A model generated the notes under the pieces. The model saw only the letters and a program-made list of their open reading frames with translations. It was not told where the DNA came from and did not search any database. From positions 2,356,001-2,420,000 of the forward strand of contig JAQOTA010000069.1 in the NCBI GenBank assembly GCA_029532415.1: a stretch of DNA of 64,000 bases. The letters run 5' to 3'. Of this stretch, positions 24,663 to 35,300 are shown one piece after another (the first letter of the stretch is position 1; every line of letters starts with the position of its first letter). This DNA is from Marasmius tenuissimus. Its lineage: Eukaryota; Basidiomycota; Agaricomycetes; Agaricales; Marasmiaceae. The position numbers were made by a program, and so were the translations under genes.

Positions 24663-25882
24663 GGTTCTATAGGCCACCGGGGCCGGGGCCGATTCAGCCT
24701 CAATCTGTTTTTGGCAGCTTCACTACTCACCTCTTTAAATGATCAAATCCACCGCGCTCAGCTTGCCTCTTATGGCTCATAAAGGCATCGAATCTAGAAA
24801 TTATAGGTATTGTCGACGGGCAGTAGATAGTTATTTATCAAGTAACGCAGACAATCCAGGCGTAAAGAGAAGGCGGAACACAGCGAAGAGCTAGGAAGCT
24901 CGTTTGACGCACCACAACACGCCCATCACGTATTCGCGGCAGAGCTCCAAACAAACGAAATGATCGCTTGCCGATGGCGATTCGGCTGCTATGTTGTTTT
25001 CACGAAGACCTAAGTAATCGTGTAGCCTGTCCTCGTCGCAAAAGAGAAGTTCTCTTCACTTGGAGATGGCCGGAGGCAAGCATCGAACTACGGATTCGAC
25101 TTGGCCTACCTTTTGCTCGGTACCTACGTATGTCCCGGAGCGATATTTGTGATGAAAGGTCACCTACGATCAGTTGAGGACAGAGTGATTAGCGTTGGGT
25201 GAAGGTCAGAGTGGTTAGGTTAGTCGACGCATAAGTCGGAGAAGTCGTTGAGGTCGCGAGCGTCGGCTTAGGAGAAAGGAGATGTAGAGCGCCCACCTGC
25301 CCTTCCATCTAGTTGATTACCGGCCTTTACGGCCAAATCTTTACGGCTCTGTTTAACTTCCGTATCCAAATGAGCAAAGTCTCTATTTTGGCATATCTCG
25401 ACGTTGGTTTGGGTGTACAAGTTCTAATCTAAGCTTATGACGCGGAAAAGAGGCTAGAAAGTGCACTGCCATTGGTATAAAGGGGTGTTAGAGCAAAGTC
25501 ATAGATTTGTCTGATGCCATGGAAGGAAACACACCTTTCTCTGGCCAGGCCTTTGCATCGCATGTGGCCCCAGTGGCTTGGGAAGGGCGTGTGGTTCAAA
25601 GGAGATGTACGCGTGCTCTTGGCTGGGTTTGATCATAGTTGCTTATTGTTTTATCGAGGTGTTCGATGGTGTTCGTAAGGTATCAGCACACAGTTGAAGG
25701 CTAGCAGAGACAATATTATCCATAAGCCCAAGCCCAACAAATCGAAGAGCTAACTGCCAACCTTAATCGCTGACCTTGATGATGCTGGCGATGGAACGTT
25801 GGGCTCTCATTAGCTCGAAGCTTGGGATCCCGCCTTGGACAAGAAATCCACGCCAAAGGAGACCTACTCTTCTTTCCTCAGG
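24663..25882. other. Intergenic, nothing recognised
   Basis: Downstream of the minus-strand gene that ends at 25883. Only short unconvincing frames. Confidence 0.5.
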
Positions 25883-26988
25883 TTAACTCTCCTCGTGCGA
25901 ACTCTGCGCTAGAAATAGCTTGCGTAGGGGCGGGAGCGAGGGCAGGGGATTGTGGGTTCGCGAGAGCGGGAGTTCGCGAGGTGGTACGAAAGCTGGGAGT
26001 GGCACAGACGTTCGACTTGGCACGACGACGAAGATAGGAGCAGGCATGTGAACAGAGGGAGCCTGTACCTGGGCTGTTGCAGGCGTCCAGCTCAAAGCAA
26101 CTGTCGGCACCATGGTGGAAGTCGTGGGGTTGGCCATACTGAGCTCTGTACCAGATATGCTCGGTGCATCAGTCTGTGCTTCTGTAGGAGGAGTGAGGTG
26201 ATGTAAGTGAAAGATAATCGCACAATATAAACTTACTACGCCGGGATCCAAAATTCGTCAACCCAGTCAAGCCTGAGGTACTCGTGCCAGGTGTACTATC
26301 CGTGGGTCCAGGAGGGTCTACCTTCATGTGCTTGGTGGCCGAGGATGCTTCACCAGACTGCTTGCGTTTGGGTGGGTCAATATTCGTGTTGGTTTCCGCA
26401 ACGATACCCTCCACACAAGCAGCATCTGACATCAGATCAGCTGGGTTATTGGAGTGTCAGAGGGTAAGAAGTTACCTTTGAAGGTTGAGGGGGCTGTAGT
26501 TTTCGCTCGCTCGAGGCTTCTTTCGGAGCAGCCGGCTGCTTCGAAGGCTGTTCGCCAGGAGCTACAGTCTTTGCTCGTCTGGCGTTCGACATGTTTTTCG
26601 AGGACATGTTGTGTTTGGAGGAAGCTGAAAGGGAATCGATATAGACATAAACAAAGACAATCTGTTTGAAGAATGCTCACCTTTGGGGTCATTTCGACAT
26701 CATCGTCATCATCAACATATAAGTCATTGTCGTCTGGAGAATATGAGGCCTCGTGAGTATGTGACTAACTTCGAAAACGTGAAAGAGAAACAACCAGTCA
26801 TCGCCTCATATGTATTGCGCTCGATGTCACCAACGGGGGCCTTGGTTTGCTTGGGGGACGACCTCGTAGCCCGAGCCGACGTGAATGCGACCGACTACTG
26901 AGAGGATGGGGGTAGAACGTCGTCTTTGTCCTCGAATCTGATCTAGATGAAGCCCAACCTTAGTCTTTCGTAGCCCTTTCCACTGATC
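25883..26988 (-). CDS. Acidic, disordered hypothetical protein (5' end not resolved)
   Basis: Well-supported exons by frame and phase are 26894-26795, 26733-26681, 26578-26476, 26425-26237 and 26181-25883; a further 5' exon at 26988-26959 is likely. Introns are 61, 102, 50 and 55 nt. The order of parts is: a basic Ser/Arg segment (SARATRSSPKQTKAP), an acidic run of five consecutive Asp (YVDDDDDVEM), a Ser/Thr/Lys-rich part with a possible nuclear signal (PPKRKQSGE), and a long Pro/Ser/Thr/Val-rich tail. No fold or catalytic motif is visible. A nuclear, disordered protein is the best guess. The start codon and first exons may lie in 27.0-27.6 kb, so length and N-terminus are open; the 102-nt intron is the weakest junction. 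Confidence 0.5.
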
Positions 26989-27079
26989 CTACCCCAAGCC
27001 GACGACCTACTCGTATCCTGCAGGCTGTCCTTTCCGGAACCAGCCGAACCCAACTAGTCCAAGCCAGCCTAATACGCTC

Positions 27080-27585
27080 TCTTCAGTTCCTCCTTGGGAC
27101 TAACGGCGCGTCGCTTGAGTGACAAAGGTTGCTCGTTTCGTGTTCTAACTTCTTGTGCGCCGTACAGCGTATGGAAATCTTGTTTTGTGCGTTTGTATAC
27201 GCTGAAAAGAGTCCAGAGACGTGTCAGTCAAAATTATTCCTAGGGCTTGTGCCATTTTCGGATGAGATCGCACTCACTGTGGTCCTGTAAACGTTTTTTT
27301 TTGCAGGGTAACGCACGAAGGAAAAGGGTGTTTGGATTGGCTGTGGACACGAGGGCAAGGCTGAAATGAGAGATACTCCACCGCTAATGGTAGTGTATAC
27401 CACGGAGGGGATTTGCAGAAAATGAGGGCGAGCGAGCTGAGACGTCTCGAGACATCTCGAGCACGTCGTGGGCAATGATTAATGAGCAATGCTGATGTAA
27501 TTACGACATCCGAGCAGGCCTTACAGGTGGGCACTGGGTTTCTCACGAGCCATGACGCGGACGCTGGACCTCGCTGGTTTGACAT
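27080..27585 (-). other. Probable coding exons of unclear gene
   Basis: Two minus-strand segments look coding but could not be joined cleanly. The first starts at an ATG at 27585 and reads MSNQRGPASASWLVRN then PVPTCKAC, ending in a possible zinc-binding CxxC. The second, near 27.2-27.08 kb, reads VYKRTKQDFHTLYGAQEVRT and continues basic to a stop. They may be the 5' exons of the 25.9-27.0 kb gene or a separate small gene. Confidence 0.35.
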
Positions 27586-27751
27586 TCGTAGGGATCAGAT
27601 CTCGATCAGACGTCAGGACTTCAGTTTGTGATTGGCATGGCAGTGGCACCTCATACATAGCCAAAAACGGAATTTCATGATCGATGAGATACTACTACGG
27701 GCTGCTACCGGGTACTATAAAGTTCCAACACCATGACGTGACGCGGTGTCA

Positions 27752-28579
27752 TCACCGCTTCGACCCCCAGAATTCAACCCAACTCTCTTTTTCATGAGAC
27801 TTTTGAACCATGTTAGTTCCATCTCGGATCATGCCTGACAAAGCTTTCATCGGGTATACCTCCACTGGGCTGTTGATAGCAGGGGTGCGGCAACTGGGGC
27901 AAGTGAATTTGGGTTGCTCGACAGCTCGAAGCAACTCCTGTGCTTCCTGGAGGGAGCGAGCCTTGGCAAGCCCAGTCCGTAGGTGTTTCGGCACAAGGAC
28001 GTTGTTGGGGTCGTAAAACCCCTCCTGTCTGTACTTAGTCAGGATGGTCGGAAACCATTTATGCAAGCACTCCTTGCAGAATACATGTCCACATGCGGTG
28101 AGTCTATGTAGATAAGTAAGCTAGCGAAAAGAAAGAATTCATACAAAAGTAATCACACTCACATATGTGGGGCGATGAAGATTTCGTCGCAGATTCCGCA
28201 AGTGAGGTGGGCCTCCACCTGCAAATCACGGAGACGAATAGCTTCAAAGCCATGCTCCAACGATTCAAAGTGGTTGTTTATCTCCTGTTCGATAGCAGAC
28301 CAAAGTCAGAACACACTATGAACTTTCGCAGACAGCCCTTACCTCCGCCAACACTTTCTTTACACGCTTTAGCCTCCCCTCAACGTCATCCGCGCCTCGT
28401 CGTTTCTTGTTGACCGAGTTCTCCCGCCAATCCTCGTCCTCGTCTGAGGAAATATAGATAACGGTATCCGGGGGGGATACGGGGAGCTCGACACTTGGCT
28501 TGAGCTTCTTCGGTGCTCGGCCACCTGTTGACATTCGGGCGTACGTATATAGCGGTCGTTTTCGGGTAGGGACGAACAT
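27752..28579 (-). CDS. RING-finger protein with long internal loop, about 236 aa; probable E3 ubiquitin ligase
   Basis: Exons: 28579-28343, 28284-28163, 28103-27752; introns of 58 and 59 nt, GT-AG, in phase. The N-terminal 95 residues are basic and disordered, with an acidic IYISSDEDED patch that resembles a SUMO-interacting motif, and a short helical stretch (RLKRVKKVLAEEINNHFESL). The RING ligands follow: CGIC (108, 111), CGHVFCKEC (124, 126 His, 129, 132) and CPSC (188, 191), which is the C3HC4 pattern. The second intron splits the domain before the CGH motif. The segment between Cys132 and Cys188 is 55 residues, far longer than in an ordinary RING; it reads through without stops and holds a Leu/Ala/Arg-rich helix. 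Expected role is ubiquitin transfer, perhaps on SUMO-bearing nuclear targets, by inference. A second in-frame Met at residue 16 could be the true start. Confidence 0.8.
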
Positions 28580-29320
28580 CTGGAGACTGGTGCAGTGGGT
28601 TACCCTTCACTCAATCGCCCTAGACCTTTTATACTACCACAATCGCATTAGAGCTCTTGTCGGGGACGAACAGATGTTTGACACGCACTAATATCATTCT
28701 CGAGATCTCACACTCCGGTCAAAACCAAACTTAAGCCTGACTGTCGTACGCTCCCTTTTGGGTATATCCCCTTATGTGCTTGTACGTCTTGACACGCCAC
28801 CCACTAGTGATTCCTTTCTTGCCTTCAGGTAAACACCAAGTGATATCGAGCGTGAGCACCATGCCGACTGGCGCTGAATTAGCCCTCAATAGCCTGAGCC
28901 CAAACGACAAGGTTGTGGAGGTCGTTCTACAAGACCTACGGAGATCGGCAAGGTACTCCCCATATTACCCACCCTCATGTATCAATGGTCTTGATGGCAG
29001 CAGCACCTGTTCATACAAGATTCTTTTAGTATCAGACACACGTCCAATCCTGCGAATCTCCCTAGGTCGACGGGCGCATGTTCTTTCGATAATTACCCGT
29101 GAGCAATAAATCGTGTCAAGGTCTTTCAATGGGCCAGTCTGTTGATAGTTGTAGTCCGCATTCTACATCGCGCTGGGGTTTCAGCGGACACCTCATCCTG
29201 AACTATCCGCTGATTGTGTTATCCAGATTCGAACTCTATACATCGGTGCTTTACGTGGCGCGGACTCTAGCTCAGCATGCTCACATGAGAGATGGCGTTG
29301 GGCCCGAGTCAAGACTGAGC
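28580..29320. other. Intergenic; one small possible coding frame
   Basis: A small plus-strand frame from an ATG at 28861 (MPTGAELALNSLSPNDK) to a stop at 29109 could be a short two-exon gene of about 65 aa. There is no family match and little to support it. Confidence 0.35.
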
Positions 29321-29430
29321 GTACGAATCGCGAGATGGATCAGCGCTTCAGCCTGGATTACACCTTCAATTTATCCGCTATCGCGGGGTAAGACCTAGGC
29401 TACTCCGTAGTGGTTTTGGGGCGTGGCCGG
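29321..29430 (+). repeat. Direct repeat, copy 1 (partner at 34.2 kb)
   Basis: Shares with 34205-34335 the blocks GAATCGCGA, ATCAGCGCTTCAGCCT, CTATCGCGGGG, GTAAGACCT and AGTGGTTTTGG, in the same order and orientation. The two copies flank about 4.8 kb that contains the two-repeat Myb gene. Confidence 0.75.
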
Positions 29431-29539
29431 GATGATAATTCTGGCGATACCTTCGAGGTATTAGTTTGAATGCTGTGAGAACTTTCGTATTGTGAGACCG
29501 ACAAGGTTTTCCGCCTCGTACTAACACTCTCGTGGACAG

Positions 29540-29850
29540 CCTGACCTCGTTCGGACATGTGTATGGTTCTCCACGTTTGGACGGTCAGACCGCCCTCACT
29601 GACGGCCTTCAGATCTTGACCACTCAGGGTGATCAACTTCCAGTCTTGATTTATACATTTGTAGAAAGGATGTATCGCCCATTTTGGACATCTGTTTGTT
29701 CGTCTTGGGAAGTCAACCCGGGTCTTCTGAATCCCACACCAACGTCAGCATCTCGCAACCATGATCATGCCTCCGCTTTTGGAGAGTCTTCACATCTTGG
29801 CCGCCCATAACTTGGAAGTTTATTAGTTCTCCTATAATGGATGTCCATGT
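29540..29850 (+). repeat. Diverged inverted repeat, partner at 24.36-24.66 kb
   Basis: See the 24.36-kb partner for the matching blocks. This copy ends about 90 bp upstream of the start codon of the two-repeat Myb gene, so it overlaps its likely promoter. Confidence 0.7.
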
Positions 29851-29939
29851 TTGGACTTGAATAATCACTGGTCGAGCATCAATAAAAGGACCACTCCCCA
29901 AGCATCCTGACCCCACTACCGATACCCAGATACCTACTC

Positions 29940-31855
29940 ATGTCTCGACGTCTCATGCCAGCTCGCCGGTCTCGCAAACCAAACCAACACGCTACTAAAA
30001 TCGCGCAGTCGGGAAAATGGACCGAGGAGGAGGACGAACGATTGCTCATGGGCATTGAAGAGTACGGAGACGAGTCAGTAGCAGTCCATATGCGATCTAC
30101 GCTCATGTTGTGGCTAACACACACACACTCTCGCCGTATTAGTTGGTTGTCAATATCGTCCAAGAGCGTTCGTACACGGACTGCTTCTCGTGAGTACGAG
30201 TCTCAAACGAACTTGACCACACAGCGATGATTACTGACCTATTTTGCTCATCAGAGTGTAGTAGTCGCTGTGGTCGTTTGTGGTCTCCAGAAGAGGATAT
30301 GAGCTTGGAAAGAGGCCACAGTGACCATGGAGCCAAGTACGTTGACAGAGTTGACTGTCCCGATCCGTTTGTCATTGACCGTGATGGCTTTTATGATAGA
30401 TGGCCTTTGATCTCAAAACTCTACGTTCGCTCGAGGTCGGCTGAGCGTGAGTCCATATAACTGTGCTTTATTCGTGGACTGAGTCCTAACTAAACTTTAC
30501 TCATCAAGAATGCAGTAAACGGTGGAAGCTTCGCCATGCAAAGGTACGAATCTCCCCTCTACCATCTTTTTGTGAACTGAAGCTTTAATTTGTGACCCTT
30601 ACTCTGTAGCGTTGTGGCCAGCTAGCAATCAGCAGTATGAATGTCCGTTCACCCGTCGCAGACAACACTGAAGCGCCGACTCAGGGAGCGATTGGCCCGG
30701 GTCAATGCTACGCAGAAAACACGACCCAAGCTCTGGGACTCTGTTCACCTCATGCAAACGCTTCAGAAGATGTACGTGCAGCTGCAGGAGACTTTGCCAC
30801 CGAGAGACCCCTGGCTCTGGACGTTTCTTTTACGGAGTTGGATCTTTGTACGCTGGGAGAGTTGGGTACGCTTGATTTCAGTTCGCAAACGTGATTTTGG
30901 GGGCTGACTATGAGAAATAGGACTGATCACCCCACAACCGACGGAGACATTGACTACTTTCCGCCAACGAGAAGCCGAGAATCTTGTCAAACTCGCTCGT
31001 GGGCTCAACGACCTGCAAAAAAGCCGAGACTTGGAGCAGAAATCCATATATCAGCAGGTCGAGGAGCACGAACGCCGACTAAATGAGATTCACAAGACCT
31101 GGAACTGCGATCAGAGAGCTGTTCTTGAACGAGTGGAGAAGCACACCCACATGTTCGAGGATGGGTTCTCACAGCTGAAGGGCCTTCAGCAGGCGCTTAA
31201 CGTGCTGTCGAGGCAGCCAGTGCCGGCCATTCCCGAGGAGAAGTTAAAATGCCTGACTTCAGCGGTGGACTCTTCGTTGAATAGGATCCGGGCGCTGGAG
31301 GCGACCCTCTCGCACCTCCAGGGCTTGTTTGAAGTACAAGCATGGATTGACAAAAGTGTACCGATGACAAACGTGCCCCCAAAGCCCTATTCTCAACCTT
31401 TCGCACATCCGCCGAGCCGTGGCCATACCCAACCTCAAGCCACTCAGAAGCCCCAAGACGTGACACCCAATATTTCTCAGAGCCAACGGCGTGCTCCCGG
31501 ACCCCTGGGTTCAGGCGCCCCGGCCTGTTCCCAGTCTCACACGCCGCGTTCGGAATCAAATCGTTATATTCCTCCGCATGCTCGACCCGCCCCACAACAT
31601 CAGCATCCCCCTCACCTACAACATCCTCTTCCACATCATCACCCTCTTCCACAATTTCATTCTTTTCAACACCCATGTCCTCTCCCGCCTTACCGGCAAC
31701 ACAATCATCATTTCCCGCATCTTCAGCGTCCTTCTCCCAATACTGAACATCTTCCTCCGAGCAATACATCCTTTCATTTCACGCAGAGTGAGGCCCGAAC
31801 CCATTCAGCGCCGGCCCTGAACTTTGTTTATAATATCTTCCGACCTCTCTCTTAG
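29940..31855 (+). CDS. Two-repeat Myb/SANT-like protein with coiled coil, about 511 aa
   Basis: Seven exons: 29940-30073, 30143-30189, 30255-30336, 30400-30446, 30509-30543, 30610-30865, 30921-31855; six GT-AG introns of 55-69 nt, all in phase. Repeat 1 (about 25-67) has Trp27 and Trp46 but Cys66 where the third Trp is usual (QCSSRC). Repeat 2 (about 69-111) has all three Trp (70, 89, 109; LWSPEED, AKWPLISKLY, QCSKRWKLR). Together they resemble a two-repeat Myb DNA-binding domain. A linker follows, then a long heptad-rich region (about 205-330) likely to form a coiled-coil dimer, then a His/Pro/Gln-rich tail with many HHHP and PPH clusters. A sequence-specific DNA-binding nuclear protein is expected; targets unknown. 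It is the intact member of a local family of three (8.3 kb single-repeat, 20.2 kb pseudogene). Each repeat is split by a phase-2 intron at the same place before the second Trp. Confidence 0.85.
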
Positions 31856-31872
31856 TTCGATGCACGTATCGC

Positions 31873-32276
31873 TTGCGTGAGCCGAGTCCTGAAGCTGAGG
31901 TTATGCTCAGAGCATTAGACAAGTCTACGATACCGCGTCGGACTCCTGTGCTCGACTGGATCGTGTACATGTATTATGATAAGGTATCAACGTTTGACCG
32001 TCTTCCAATCTACTGTCCGATTTTTGCCGGCACTCGCGCCTCAAAGAGTCACTACTTTAGGGCTCTAAATTCTGATAATCGTAAAGGGCTGAAGTATAGT
32101 CTCAAGGCCTTGGACTATTTTGATGCTGGAAAGAAGTTTGGAATCGGTGTACTGAGGGAATGTAGCTGCTTGCCTACTATTGCTCTTAGTTGGATTCTCT
32201 TCAATGGGTCGGGATTACTCGAGACGTCTCCAGTGAGTTGCTGCTACGTTATCTTTTTTCTTTCTAATGGTCAGCG
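31873..32276 (+). other. Possible coding fragment, paralogous to 34.95-35.2 kb
   Basis: An open frame starting 18 bp after the Myb stop reads protein-like (PSPEAEVMLRALDKS, later YFDAGKKFGIGVL) with a typical donor at its end. It lacks an ATG at its beginning. A similar but stop-containing stretch (DRLDAGRKFGIG) occurs near 34.96 kb. The family is not recognised; it may be part of an old duplicated gene. Confidence 0.35.
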
Positions 32277-33092
32277 CAGATAATTGGTCAGAAAATCCAA
32301 CCAAAATCGAACGAAGTCGATGTTAATATTCATAACGGATTACTGAATTCGTGCTCGGTGGGAATTCAGGCCTCAGGATCCGATGATGAGCGCAAGCTCG
32401 AGTTCTACTCGGTGGACATTCCTGTGACTCGGTCCAAACTAACCAAGGGAAGACCCATGTCAGTGTTCAGCTTCCCTCGTCTGCTCTTCCTCATTGCTAA
32501 ACTCCCGCGTACAGTATCGACAGCACATCTTATTGGCATCTTGGCACGTCAGCAGTCAAACGTTCAACGCTTAAGGATGACCCTATAGGTACTGACAAGA
32601 CCTCGCCGATTGCCGTGGTAACTTCTACATCAACGCAGCAATTAGCCATTACTAACCTTATAAATGCATGGACAGAATACCGAGAGGCAGCTCGAAGATA
32701 TTATCACCTCCCCCTGGACGACCAACTCTCGTGCACATACTGGCGCACGCCAGGAAACGCGTCAACCGGAATGAAGATGCTTCACATCTACGCTTCCTCG
32801 ATAGCCACCGTATGCCCTATGCTCATGATTATCAATATATATATCCCTCTTTCGAACAAGGGCCCGTCACCTGGAGTCACACGCCGTCCATGCATAAAGC
32901 ATGAATATTTCTAATTCTCCACTCGATGTTCGGTCAACGGGAAGCCTCGCATTCGTCGACAAAGGCCTGTCGACATCGTTCTTCTCGCTCAATAACCGGC
33001 GTTCAACCTCTTGCACGTTGCTTTCGTATAAGATGCGACGAGGTCTGTAGTGTCCGTATACCATTTCTCCAGCCAAGTTCAGCCTCTCTCCG

Positions 33093-33966
33093 ATGGCTCA
33101 CACCGTTTCGCACGCCTCCAACGACGGTACACATCGTGCCTCTCACGCCAGCCAGAATTCGTGGCCTCACGCTGGCGTTGGAATATCTCCTCAGGCGCTA
33201 GTCAAGGTTGGTTCCGCATCTTTACGCTTGCTATGGAAAGTTGACAGCATTCAACAGCAGCGTCCCAGCGACGTGGCCTTCCTTTCTCCTGGAGTCCACC
33301 TCCTTCCAGCGATCCAGTCCTCGCCCTTCCGTCAATTGACCCCACAGGAGATCATGACTACTTTCGTGCCCCACGCCGCTCAGCTTCCGACTTCGAATGC
33401 CATGCGACGAGTCCAATACCTCGAGAGATGTCCCGATTTTCGAGGCAGTTCGATCGAGGCACCAGTGACCTTCACCGTTCATGGGGACCCAGGACCGTAC
33501 CTGTGGCAGCTCGTCACCGACAAGGTGTCTATTGATGGTCCACGTGATCTGGTCTTCGCGAATTGGGGTAAACCGAGACTAGATGTCGCTCTTGACGTGA
33601 GTTGAATTCACCGTGTTTAACCTCTGGTACAAGTTACTTACCATCAATAACTTTCTTCGTTGTGTCTAGTTTCCAGGAATCGTGCTCAAGCAACGGATCC
33701 AAGCGAAATCGGGGACAGAAAGGCGCTCCTTTACGCGTCAGGAATTTGCTAAAGAATTGGCAATGCATATATTCATGATGATCAACGACGGCAGGAAGGA
33801 ACTCAAGGCATCGAACCCCGCGAGACCCAGGAAGTTTTCCCAAGATCTTGCCCCCGGACAAGAGAGATGGCGATGGGACCGAGTCAAGACTGAGCGTCTG
33901 CGGCTGATATCTATCAACCTCTATGGGCGTTATTGGGTTCCAGTTCTAGCGGCTGACGTTGAATAA
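33093..33966 (+). CDS. Hypothetical protein, 3' exons of a probably longer gene (at least 266 aa)
   Basis: Two exons, 33093-33596 and 33670-33966, joined by a 73-nt GT-AG phase-0 intron (LDVALD to FPGIVLKQ). The sequence is rich in conserved-looking text (RRVQYLERCPDFRG, TFTVHGDPGPYLWQLV, RDLVFANWGKPRLDVALD) and ends in a basic, globular part. I do not recognise the family. Coding-like frames continue upstream from about 32.35 kb (ARRYYHLPLDDQ, then in another frame LVHILAHARKRVNRNED and YQYIYPSFEQGPVTWSH), so the real start is probably near 32.4-32.6 kb. A frame change near a CCCCC run at about 32.71 kb would have to be an indel or an unseen intron. Confidence 0.55.
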
Positions 33967-34204
33967 GTGTCCTCCGCCATCTTCCACACTTCTTAGGTAG
34001 CCTCTACGATTTGACCTTTGAACCTAAGCTATCTTTCTTATTCTCAAAGACCCACTTTACGATTAGACTTATATCTTCACGACTAGTACAACATACTCAA
34101 TCCTACTAATTGACACAAGTAAGAATATCCATTAGTATGCAACAAACATGTAGACATGTAGTATCTCGTTTTCACAATGGGCGAGCTGTTATCCGGTTTT
34201 TGTC

Positions 34205-34335
34205 CGTATGAATCGCGATACATCAGCGCTTCAGCCTTGTCCCCGGACACGCTTCGCAAGTTGAACCTTGTTTATCCACTATCGCGGGGGTAAGACCTGG
34301 GTTACTCCGCAGTGGTTTTGGAGCGTCCACTCACC
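34205..34335 (+). repeat. Direct repeat, copy 2 (partner at 29.3 kb)
   Basis: Same block order as 29321-29430 with about 20 extra bases inside. Non-coding. The pair may mark a segmental duplication or solo terminal repeats of a vanished element. Confidence 0.75.
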
Positions 34336-34611
34336 GCAGGCTGAATCGAGTCACTCCAACTCTTGTCACACTCAACTATCCGGCACGGGTGGCTGTTGGG
34401 TGCCATTTGTTTGTTCCCTTGGTCCACCCTTCACACAATCCTCCAATCACTCTCCCCCTTATCCAAACGCCATCGGAATTTGAAACGATCAGACGAAAGG
34501 AAGGAAGGGTTTATCACATGTCGTGCTCCACGAACCAAGAGGAAAGTCTAGGGCCTGAGGCCTAAGGACGAACCAGGATGAGCGAAACCTCATATTCGTG
34601 TTCTGACAGAC

Positions 34612-34844
34612 TGTCGGAAAAATCAATTACGGCCTTGAGATAATTAACGGCGACTTATTTCAAGAAAATCGGTATTACGAGCCATTATGGAGCCTTTTTG
34701 AGCCTTACCGGCGCCGAGGAAATTTCGAAATCTGCCTTAAAATGCTCCGTAAGGCATCGTAAGGCCCCACAAGAAATGGGGACTTATTACAAAGCTTCGG
34801 AAGGCTCCGCAAGGTACCACAAGGCCGTAATTATTTTTCTGACA
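34612..34844. mobile_element. MITE-like element, about 233 bp, 25-bp terminal inverted repeats
   Basis: The left end TGTCGGAAAAATCAATTACG and the right end, read on the other strand, TGTCAGAAAAATAATTACGG, match over about 25 bp and both run into GGCCTTG. The interior is rich in AAGGC and its complement, so it can fold further. No frame long enough for a transposase. I could not see an unambiguous target-site duplication, so the superfamily is left open. Confidence 0.75.
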
Positions 34845-34859
34845 TGAGCTTCAGCGTCT

Positions 34860-35300
34860 CCACTTGATCTCGTCAACTTGAATCTGCCGAGTCGGTATAG
34901 GAAGAGAGCGAGGTCAAGCCACCGAAGAGGGATACCGGAACAGCGGTGCTGAGGTTTCTTTCTGGGACCGTCTCGATGCGGGAAGGAAGTTTGGAATTGG
35001 TTAAGTTGGGGGAACTTAGCCAGCTGGGTTCTCTGTGCTTCGAGGGGTTAAAGTTGCTTGAGACGTTCTTAGTGAGTATACATTGTCTTTCCATTTTTTT
35101 TGAACAATTGACGAAGATGACTGGTCAGAAAAGTCGTACGAGTCAAAGTTGTACACTCAGATATTCGTTCTAAGCGACGATGCGACACCCTGCCAGCCTG
35201 AGTCATGGATGCTCCTGCGTCTTGGACTCGGGACATGTCGCCGTCGTTCACGAGACCTGTTTTACCAAATGAGAGTTGGAAGAGTAGAATGTCGACCTGA
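34860..35300 (+). pseudogene. Decayed paralogue of the 31.9-32.3 kb fragment
   Basis: Contains DRLDAGRKFGIG in a frame that soon hits stops, aligning with YFDAGKKFGIGVL at 32.1 kb, followed by a similar splice-donor region and a GGTCAGAAAA block in the same order. Protein-like text resumes downstream (DDATPCQPESWMLLRLG) in broken frames. Confidence 0.4.

Noticed and set aside
29200..29260. Possible tRNA (GTTCGAATC-like T-loop on the minus strand)
   Set aside because: The T-stem does not pair and no D-arm or acceptor stem could be found around it.
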